From the NCBI GenBank assembly GCA_016706565.1, contig JADJJI010000005.1:62001-126000 (forward strand): 64,000 nt of DNA, read 5' to 3'. This document shows positions 44,372 to 51,282 of the stretch, piece by piece. A model generated the notes under the pieces. The model was given only the letters and a program-made list of their open reading frames with translations. It searched no databases and was not told the origin of the DNA. The position numbers and the translations under genes are program-made. Numbering within the stretch: position 1 is the first letter of the stretch; every line of letters starts with the position of its first letter. This DNA is from Piscinibacter sp. GTDB taxonomy: Bacteria > Pseudomonadota > Gammaproteobacteria > Burkholderiales > Burkholderiaceae_C.

Positions 44372-44481
44372 GAGGGGTTCCCTTCGTCGATGAATGCTGC
44401 CGCCGCGATGCCGGCGGCGAGTCGGAGTCCATCGTCGCAGCACGGCATGGCGCTTCGATTGATGGTGGTCAACGGGGCACG

Positions 44482-45081
44482 ATGGCGGTGCACAATGAGC
44501 CCGAGCCGTCACGACCGTTCCGCCCTCGCATGCCCTCTGTCGCCGTCGCCCTGTTCGACACGCCGATCGGCGCGTGCGGGCTGGCCTGGGGGCCATCCGG
44601 GATCACGGGGTTGCTGCTGCCCTCCACCACGCCGCAGCGAACGCTCGCCACACTGAAGCGCCGCCACACCGAGGCGATCGAAAGCGAGCCGCCACCCGGC
44701 ATGCGCCAGGCCATGGGGCGCGTCGTCGCGCTGCTCGGCGGCGGGGCCGACGATCTGGGCGATCTCCCGCTCGACATGGCCGGTGTGCCCGAGTTCCACC
44801 GCCGCGTCTACGTGGCCGCTCGCCGCATCGCGCCGGGCCACACCCGCACCTACGGCGAGCTGGCCGTCGAGCTCGGCGAGCCGGGCGCGGCGCGCGCCGT
44901 CGGCCAGGCGCTGGGCGCCAACCCCTTTGCCGTGATCGTGCCCTGCCACCGCGTGCTCGCGGCCGGCGGACGAGGCGGCGGCTTCTCGGCGCCGGGCGGC
45001 GTCGACACCAAGCTGCGCCTGCTCGAGATCGAGCGCGCGCGCATCGGCAACCAGCCTTCGCTCTTCGACGCCGCCTCCTAG
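44482..45081 (+). CDS. ogt: Methylated-DNA-protein-cysteine methyltransferase
   Basis: The product has 199 residues. The active-site motif is PCHRV with acceptor Cys155, followed by GGFSAPGGVDTKLRLLEIE; the DNA-binding helix includes TRTYGELAVELGEPGAARAVGQALGANP (in parts). It removes O6-methyl groups from guanine directly onto the protein. An ATG at 44530 is an alternative start that would drop 16 residues. It is 30 nt ahead of the reductase gene, probably in the same operon. Confidence 0.93.
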   Translation: MAVHNEPEPSRPFRPRMPSVAVALFDTPIGACGLAWGPSGITGLLLPSTTPQRTLATLKRRHTEAIESEPPPGMRQAMGRVVALLGGGADDLGDLPLDMAGVPEFHRRVYVAARRIAPGHTRTYGELAVELGEPGAARAVGQALGANPFAVIVPCHRVLAAGGRGGGFSAPGGVDTKLRLLEIERARIGNQPSLFDAAS

Positions 45082-45111
45082 AATCCGCGGCCACGGCGCA
45101 ACGCCTGCCCC

Positions 45112-46308
45112 ATGAACCTCGGCATCGACCTCCTCCCACCGCAGTGCGACGTGCTCGTCGTCGGCGCCGGCCCCGCCGGCAGCGCCGCCGCCATCACGCT
45201 GGCGCGCGCCGGCGTCGACGTGGTGCTGGTCGACCACCACGCCTTCCCGCGCGAGAAGGTCTGCGGCGACGGCCTGATCCCCGATGCGCACCGTGCGCTG
45301 CACCGCCTCGGCGTGCTCGACGAGGTGATGGCGCAGGCGCAACCGGTCACGCATGCCAGCCTCGTCGCGTCGCGCGGTGGCCGGGTCGATCTGCCCGGCA
45401 CGCTGGCGGTGCTGCCACGCCGCGAACTCGACGACATCGTCTGCCGCGCCGCGGTGCGCGCCGGTGCGCGCATGCACGCGCCGGTGCGCTTTGTCGCGCC
45501 GCTGGAGGCGCAGGGCGTGGTGGTCGGTGCGCGACTGACGCACGGCGAAGCCACCCGCGAGATCCGCTGCCGCTGGCTGCTGCTGGCCAGCGGCGCGGTG
45601 CCGCAGGCGCTGATCGCCGCCGGCATGGCACGGCGCCAGTCGCCCAGCGGCGTGGCGCTGCGCGGCTACCTGAAGAACGAGTCGATGCAGGGGCGCATCG
45701 ACAAGCTCGAGGTCGTGTGGCACCGGGCCGTCGCGCCGGGCTACGGCTGGATCTTCCCGTGCCGGGACGGTGTGTTCAACATCGGCGTGGGCGTGTTCGA
45801 CGGGCGCGACACCAACCTGCGCACGCTGTTCGATGCCTTCACGCGTGCCTACCCGAATGCGCGCGACCTGGTGGACGGCGGCCGCTGGATCGGCCCGCTC
45901 AAGGGCGCACCGCTGCGCACCTCGCTCGAGGGCGCGCGCTTCTCGCGCCCCGGCCTGCTGGTCACCGGCGAAGCCGCCGGCAGCACCTATGCCTTCACCG
46001 GCGAAGGCATCGGCAAGGCGATGGAGACCGCCATGCTCGCCGCCGAGGCCGTGCTGGCCGGTCGCGGGCACGACGAGGCCTCGGTGCGCGCCGGCTACGA
46101 GGCGCGCCTGGCGGCGCTGAAGCCGCGCTTCGCGCTCTACGAGCGCGCCAACGGCATCAACCGCCATCCCTGGCTGACCGACCTGGTGATCTGGCGCGGC
46201 CGGCGCAGCCCGCGCGTGCTGCGTCGCATGAGTGGCGTGCTCGACGAGACCAGCAATCCCGGCCAGCTGCTCTCCGCCAAGGGCTTCTACCGGCTCTTCA
46301 CTGAATAG
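45112..46308 (+). CDS. Geranylgeranyl reductase family FAD-dependent oxidoreductase
   Basis: The product has 398 residues. The FAD-binding GxGxxG is VVGAGPAGSAAAITLARAG near the N-terminus, followed by the family's REKVCGDGL motif with a reactive cysteine, the YGWIFPC motif and the C-terminal FAD-binding GEAAGSTYAFTGEGIGKAME. Family members reduce double bonds of isoprenoid chains or act in quinone and lipid metabolism. It is a member, but the substrate is unknown. It starts 30 nt after ogt and is 9 nt before the amidotransferase gene. Confidence 0.87.
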   Translation: MNLGIDLLPPQCDVLVVGAGPAGSAAAITLARAGVDVVLVDHHAFPREKVCGDGLIPDAHRALHRLGVLDEVMAQAQPVTHASLVASRGGRVDLPGTLAVLPRRELDDIVCRAAVRAGARMHAPVRFVAPLEAQGVVVGARLTHGEATREIRCRWLLLASGAVPQALIAAGMARRQSPSGVALRGYLKNESMQGRIDKLEVVWHRAVAPGYGWIFPCRDGVFNIGVGVFDGRDTNLRTLFDAFTRAYPNARDLVDGGRWIGPLKGAPLRTSLEGARFSRPGLLVTGEAAGSTYAFTGEGIGKAMETAMLAAEAVLAGRGHDEASVRAGYEARLAALKPRFALYERANGINRHPWLTDLVIWRGRRSPRVLRRMSGVLDETSNPGQLLSAKGFYRLFTE

Positions 46309-46317
46309 CGCGCCGCC

Positions 46318-47103
46318 ATGTGCCAGCTGCTCGGACTGAACGCCAACACGCCGACCGACGTGGTGTTCAGCTTCACCGGCTTCGCCACGCGCGCGCAGGA
46401 ACACAAGGACGGTTTCGGCATTGCCTTCTTCGAGGGCAACGGCGCGCGGCTGTTCGTCGATGCGCAGAGCGCACGCCTGTCGCCGGTGGCCGAGATGGTG
46501 CGGCGCTACCCGATCCGCAGCGAAAACGTCATCGCCCACATCCGCAAGGCCACGCAGGGCCGCGTGGCGCTGGAGAACACGCATCCGTTCCAGCGCGAGT
46601 TGTGGGGCCGCTACTGGGTGTTCGCGCACAACGGCGACCTGAAGGGCTACGCGCCGCGGCTGCACGGCAGCTTCCGCCCGGTGGGCGACACCGACAGCGA
46701 GCGTGCCTTCTGCTGGCTGATGCAGGAGCTCGCCAAGGCGCACGCGTCGGTGCCGACGGTCGAGGAGCTCAGCGCCACGCTGCGCGAGCTGGTGCCCGGC
46801 GTGGCCGCCTTCGGCACCTTCAACTTCATGCTCAGCAACGGGCAGGCGCTGTGGGCGCACTGCTCGACCCAGCTTCACTACCTGCAACGCGAGCACCCGT
46901 TCCGTGCCGCGCGGCTGGCCGACGAGGACCTGAGCGTCGACTTCGCCGACCTCACCACGCCGAGCGACCGCGTCGCGGTGATCGTCACCGAGCCGCTGAC
47001 GCGCGACGAACCCTGGACGGCGCTCGCGCCCGGCGAACTCGCCGTGTTCCGCGACGGCCGCCGCACCGATCTTCCCCGTTCGACAACCCCGCCCACGCCA
47101 TGA
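46318..47103 (+). CDS. Class II glutamine amidotransferase (YafJ-like)
   Basis: The product has 261 residues with the N-terminal nucleophile Cys2 (MCQLLGLNANTP), so it is an Ntn-type amidotransferase after Met removal. Further motifs are HKDGFGIAFF, VIAHIRKATQG and VFAHNGDLKG that bind glutamine, and the HCSTQLHYL segment. These small stand-alone GATases (YafJ type) are of uncertain physiological role. Its stop TGA overlaps the ATG of the M14 gene (ATGA). Confidence 0.9.
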   Translation: MCQLLGLNANTPTDVVFSFTGFATRAQEHKDGFGIAFFEGNGARLFVDAQSARLSPVAEMVRRYPIRSENVIAHIRKATQGRVALENTHPFQRELWGRYWVFAHNGDLKGYAPRLHGSFRPVGDTDSERAFCWLMQELAKAHASVPTVEELSATLRELVPGVAAFGTFNFMLSNGQALWAHCSTQLHYLQREHPFRAARLADEDLSVDFADLTTPSDRVAVIVTEPLTRDEPWTALAPGELAVFRDGRRTDLPRSTTPPTP

Positions 47104-48821
47104 CCCTGCCTGCCACGCCCACCCCGAGCTTCGACGTCTTCCTGAAGTACGACGCGCTGACCCGGCTGCTGTTCGACTACGCCGACGCCCACCCGACGCT
47201 GGTGTCGGTGGACTCCATCGGCAAGAGCCACGAAGGCCGCGACATCTGGGTCGCCACCGTCACGAACACCGCCACCGGCGTGGCCGCCGACAAGCCGGCC
47301 TTCTGGGCCGACGGCAACATCCACGCCGCCGAGCTCACGGCCAGCACCGCGGTGCTGTACTTCCTGCACCAGCTGTGCAGCGGCTACGGCACGCCGACTG
47401 AAGAAGGCCGGCAGATCACCCAGCTGCTCGATACCCGCACGATCTACCTGTGCCCGCGGCTGAACCCCGACGGCGCCGAGCTCGCGTTGGCCGACCGCCC
47501 GCGGCACATCCGCTCGTCGACACGCCGCTACCCCTTCGACGAGGAGCCGGTCGAGGGCCTGACGATGGAAGACGTCGACGGCGACGGTCGCATCCTGTCC
47601 ATGCGCATCCCCGACCCGCACGGTGCCTACAAGAAGTGCGAGCAGGACCCGCGGCTGATGGTGGCGCGCGAGCCCGGCGAGTTCGGCGGCGAGTACTACC
47701 GGCTGATGCCCGAGGGCACGCTGAAGAACTGGGATGGCCTGACGGTGAAGGTCAACAAGGATGTCGAAGGCCTGGACCTGAACCGGAACTTCCCGGCCTT
47801 CTGGCGGCAGGAGTTCGAGCAGGTCGGCGCCGGCCCCTACCCGACCAGCGAGCCCGAGGTGCGCGCGATGGTCGACTTTGTCGTTGCGCACCCGAACATC
47901 GGTGCCGGCATCAGCTATCACACGCACAGCGGCGTGATCCTGCGGCCCATGGGCACGCACAGCGACGACGACATGATCCCGGAGGACCTGTGGTCCTACA
48001 AGCGCTTCAGCGCGATGGGCGAGAAGCTCACAGGCTACCCCGCCATCAGCATCTGGCACGACTTCAAGTACCACCCGAAGGAGGTCATCGGCGGCACGCA
48101 GGACTGGTTGTACGAGCACCTCGGCGCGTTGTTCTGGGTGGTGGAGATCTGGTCGCCCAACCAGGCTGCGGACATCAAGGACTACAAGTGGATCGACTGG
48201 TTCCGCGAGCACCCGGTGGAAGACGACCTCAAGCTGCTGAAGTGGAGCGACGAGCAGTGCGCAGGCCAGGCGCACGTCGACTGGCAGCCCTTCCAGCACC
48301 CGCAGCTCGGCGCGGTCGAGATCGGCGGCTGGGACAAGATGAACTACTGGCGCAACCCGCCGCCGCACCTGCGCGAGCGCGAGGCGGCCCGTTTCCCGAA
48401 GTGGATGACGCAGGTCGCGCTGAGCCTGCCGAAGCTCGAACTGCTGCGCACCGAAGTGCGCGCGCTCGGCCCCGACACCTGGCGCGTGCGCATGGCGGTG
48501 GCCAACAGCGGCTGGCTGCCGGCCTACGTCAGCCAGCGTGCGCTGCAGCGCAAGGTGGTGCGCGGCGTGATGTTCGAGATCCTGTTGCCGCCGAACGACC
48601 CGGGCATCACGCTGGTCAGCGGCAAGGAGCGCATGGAAGGCCCGCAGCTCGAAGGCCATGCGCCGAAGAGCTCGCAGATCGCCTTCCTGCCCAGCCGCGA
48701 AGTGACGGCCGATCGTGCCGTGGCCGAGTGGGTGGTGCGCGCACCCAAGGGCACGCGCCTGGCAATGACCGCGCGCGCCGATCGCGCAGGGGCTGTACGC
48801 ACCGAAGTCAGTCTTGACTGA
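47100..48821 (+). CDS. M14 family zinc carboxypeptidase
   Basis: The product has 573 residues. Zinc ligands are His75 and Glu78 (WADGNIHAAELTAS), with the third ligand likely in ISYHTHSG; the acid LWVVEIW region contains the catalytic Glu. Other family text is CPRLNPDGAE and DGLDLNRNFP-like KDVEGLDLNRNFPAFW (parts). No signal peptide is evident, so it is likely cytoplasmic, unlike most secreted carboxypeptidases. The long C-terminal part (about 430-573) is beta-rich. It is translationally coupled to the GATase gene. Confidence 0.88.
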   Translation: MTLPATPTPSFDVFLKYDALTRLLFDYADAHPTLVSVDSIGKSHEGRDIWVATVTNTATGVAADKPAFWADGNIHAAELTASTAVLYFLHQLCSGYGTPTEEGRQITQLLDTRTIYLCPRLNPDGAELALADRPRHIRSSTRRYPFDEEPVEGLTMEDVDGDGRILSMRIPDPHGAYKKCEQDPRLMVAREPGEFGGEYYRLMPEGTLKNWDGLTVKVNKDVEGLDLNRNFPAFWRQEFEQVGAGPYPTSEPEVRAMVDFVVAHPNIGAGISYHTHSGVILRPMGTHSDDDMIPEDLWSYKRFSAMGEKLTGYPAISIWHDFKYHPKEVIGGTQDWLYEHLGALFWVVEIWSPNQAADIKDYKWIDWFREHPVEDDLKLLKWSDEQCAGQAHVDWQPFQHPQLGAVEIGGWDKMNYWRNPPPHLREREAARFPKWMTQVALSLPKLELLRTEVRALGPDTWRVRMAVANSGWLPAYVSQRALQRKVVRGVMFEILLPPNDPGITLVSGKERMEGPQLEGHAPKSSQIAFLPSREVTADRAVAEWVVRAPKGTRLAMTARADRAGAVRTEVSLD

Positions 48822-49001
48822 CCACTAAATGGGTAGAAGTTCCGGACGTCATCGCGGCTCGATACGAAGACCGCGAATTACTTCCGACACTGCTCACTTC
48901 ATGCTCCCTAGGATGACGACACGGAAACAGATGGATACGTCCAGTGCCATCTGACCGCCAAATCAACGAGGGCAGGCCAACGTCGCCTGCGGGAGCTGAA
49001 G
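48822..49001. other. Intergenic region upstream of the subtilase gene
   Basis: This 180-nt stretch is lower in GC than its surroundings. A TAGGAT at 48909-48914 is a possible -10 box, with a weak GACA-containing -35 upstream. GGGAG lies before the ATG at 49002. Nothing else is recognisable. Confidence 0.4.
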
Positions 49002-51281
49002 ATGTCCAAGGTCATGCCGTTCATCGTGATCATCGAGCGCCGGGCGCGCGATGTGAAAACCTGGCTGGCCTTGATGTGGCTGCTGCTCCTGGCCTTCGTG
49101 CTGGCCCTGCCGGTGAACGCGCAACCGGTGTCCGAACGCTCGCGCAACAAGGTGGCGCGCGACATGGACAGCGAGTTGAGCACCACCCGCGCACCGCGCG
49201 AGAAGTGGGCCCGCGACGTGCGCGGCGTGCGCCACGTGCAGGCCATCGTCGTCAGTGACTCGGCCGACCCAGAAATGCGCGCCCTGCGCGCCCAGGTGCT
49301 CCGCATGGGCGGCTCGGTGCATGCGGTGCATGCCGCGATGCACGCGATCACCATCCAGATCCCTGCGCAGCGCCTGAATGCGCTGTCGCAGCGCGACGAC
49401 GTCGTCAGCATCACGCCGAACCGCACGCTGCATCGCACGCTGAGCACGCTCGAGAGCATCTCCGGCGCGCTCACGACGCGCGGCCGCACCTATCCCAACC
49501 CGACCTCGTACAGCGGCGTGGACGGCAGCGGCGTGGGCATCGCCGTGCTCGACTCCGGTGTCATGAAGTCGCACCGTGCGTTCGACGGCGCCTGGGGCAC
49601 CCGGGTCAAGCGCAACGTCACGATGCTCAACACCAACCTGGCCAACTGGACCACCGGCGTGGACGCGAGCACCTCGCTGGCGCCGGGCAGCCTGGCGCTG
49701 AACAGCTACGAGGCGGCCGTCAACAACGACTACGCCGCCACGCTGGACGGCTACGGCCACGGCACGCACGTGGCGTCGGTGGCCGCCGGCCGCGGCTTCG
49801 GCTTCTACGCCGCGCCCGACCACACCGGCATCGCCCCGGGCGCCGACATCTACGACGTCAAGGTGCTCAACGACAACGGTTCCGGCACCCTCAGCGACGC
49901 GCTCGAAGGCATGCAGTGGGTGATCTACCACGCCCGCGAGTACAACATCCGCGTCATCAACCTGAGCCTCGCGGCGCAGTCGACGCAGAGCTGGTTCTAC
50001 GACCCGCTGTGCGTGGCCGCGCGCAGCGCCACGGCCGCCGGCATCACCGTGGTGGTGGCGGCGGGCAACTTCGGCAAGGCCGCCACCGGCAAGGAAGTGT
50101 TCGGCGCCGTCAGCTCGCCGGGCAACGACCCGTCGGTGATCACCGTGGGCGCGGTCAACTACAAGGGCTCGGTCGCACGCGCCGACGACAGCGTGGCGAT
50201 GTTCAGCTCGCGTGGGCCGACGCGCGGCAGCTACGTCGACGGCTCCGGCGTGCGCCGCGTCGACAACCTGATCAAGCCCGACCTGGTGGCCCCTGGCAAC
50301 AAGATCCTCGGCGCCGCGTCGACCACCGGCGCAGGCTACTGGAACAACCTGGCCTCGTGGTACTACAACGACCTGGTCGCGCCCACCAACGCCGGCCAGT
50401 ACTACTACGAGACGGTGATGATGATGAGCGGCACCTCGATCGCCGCTCCTGCCGTCGCCGGCGCTGCCGCCTTGCTGCTGCAGGCCAACCCGGGCCTGAC
50501 GCCGCCCATGGTCAAGGCCATCCTGCAGTACACCGCGCAGCCGCTGCCGGGCGCCAGCCTGGCGCACCAGGGGGCGGGCCTGCTGAACATCGACGGCGCG
50601 CTGGCCCTGGCCCGTGCCATCCGCCCCGACGTGTCCAGCGCCATCGCGGCCGGCTCGCTGCCCGCGGGCGCCAACCTGCTCGCCTCTGGCCAGGTGATGC
50701 CGGCGCGTTCGTCGAGCGTCAACGGCAGTTCGTTCAACTGGTCGCGCATCGTCTTCCTGGGCGGCAACCGCGTGCTCAGCGGCGACGCCTTGTTCACCAA
50801 GTACCAGCCGATCTGGGACCCGCGCATCACCTGGGCCAGCGGCCGCGTGCGCCTGCGCCAGCCGGCGTACTGGGGTGCCACGCTATTCACCCCGGGCAAC
50901 ACCTTCGTCAAGTCGTTCACCGACACCGTGCCGGCCAACCAGAGCCTGGTGACCGCAGGCGTGGTGAACGCCACCTCGCTGACCGGCGCCACTTCGCTGG
51001 CGGGCCGGACCGGGCTGTTCATCCCGACACCGACGCTGTCGAGCTGGCTCGTCAGCGGCAGCGGCGCCGTGCTCGGCAGCGGTGTCGTGATCAGCGAAGG
51101 CGTCGTGATCAGCGAAGGCGTCGTGATCAGCGAGGGCCTGGTGATCAGCGAGGGCCTGGTGATCAGCGAAGGCCTGGTGATCAGCGAGGGCCTGGTGATC
51201 AGCGAGGGAGTCGTGATCAGCGAGTCCGGCGTGCCGCTGATCAACTACGACACCAGCAAGGCCACCACGGGCGAGGACTGA
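49002..51281 (+). CDS. Secreted S8 (subtilisin-like) serine protease with C-terminal VISEG repeats
   Basis: The product has 759 residues. A signal sequence with a long n-region (hydrophobic core 21-38, cleavage near NAQP) is followed by an inhibitor-I9-like propeptide (about 75-145) ending before the catalytic domain. The triad is Asp184 (AVLDSGV), His253 (GHGTHVAS) and Ser479 (MSGTSIAAP), with oxyanion Asn356 (AAGNF). After the catalytic domain (to about 540) a beta-rich region leads to eight exact six-residue repeats [VL]VISEG (51081-51224) and a short tail. It is secreted. It is followed after 1 nt by a GGDEF-EAL gene in the same direction, suggesting cotranscription. Confidence 0.93.
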   Translation: MSKVMPFIVIIERRARDVKTWLALMWLLLLAFVLALPVNAQPVSERSRNKVARDMDSELSTTRAPREKWARDVRGVRHVQAIVVSDSADPEMRALRAQVLRMGGSVHAVHAAMHAITIQIPAQRLNALSQRDDVVSITPNRTLHRTLSTLESISGALTTRGRTYPNPTSYSGVDGSGVGIAVLDSGVMKSHRAFDGAWGTRVKRNVTMLNTNLANWTTGVDASTSLAPGSLALNSYEAAVNNDYAATLDGYGHGTHVASVAAGRGFGFYAAPDHTGIAPGADIYDVKVLNDNGSGTLSDALEGMQWVIYHAREYNIRVINLSLAAQSTQSWFYDPLCVAARSATAAGITVVVAAGNFGKAATGKEVFGAVSSPGNDPSVITVGAVNYKGSVARADDSVAMFSSRGPTRGSYVDGSGVRRVDNLIKPDLVAPGNKILGAASTTGAGYWNNLASWYYNDLVAPTNAGQYYYETVMMMSGTSIAAPAVAGAAALLLQANPGLTPPMVKAILQYTAQPLPGASLAHQGAGLLNIDGALALARAIRPDVSSAIAAGSLPAGANLLASGQVMPARSSSVNGSSFNWSRIVFLGGNRVLSGDALFTKYQPIWDPRITWASGRVRLRQPAYWGATLFTPGNTFVKSFTDTVPANQSLVTAGVVNATSLTGATSLAGRTGLFIPTPTLSSWLVSGSGAVLGSGVVISEGVVISEGVVISEGLVISEGLVISEGLVISEGLVISEGVVISESGVPLINYDTSKATTGED
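51081..51224 (+). repeat. Eight tandem 18-bp coding repeats (G-V/L-V-I-S-E)
   Basis: Eight contiguous 18-bp units encode GVVISE or GLVISE. Copies 1-3 and 8 have V (GTC) in the second place, copies 4-7 have L (CTG), and E alternates between GAA and GAG. The array is in frame with the subtilase and has no spacers. The even unit length means the copy number can change without a frameshift. Confidence 0.95.
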
Positions 51282-51282
51282 C

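Noticed and set aside
51081-51224. Tandem 18-bp repeats considered as a CRISPR or minisatellite
   Set aside because: The units are contiguous without spacers, in frame and protein-conserving, so they belong to the subtilase tail.
51081-51224. Left-handed beta-helix hexapeptide repeat
   Set aside because: The VISEG unit does not fit [LIV]-[GAED]-x-x-[STAV]-x in any register, so I did not assign that fold.
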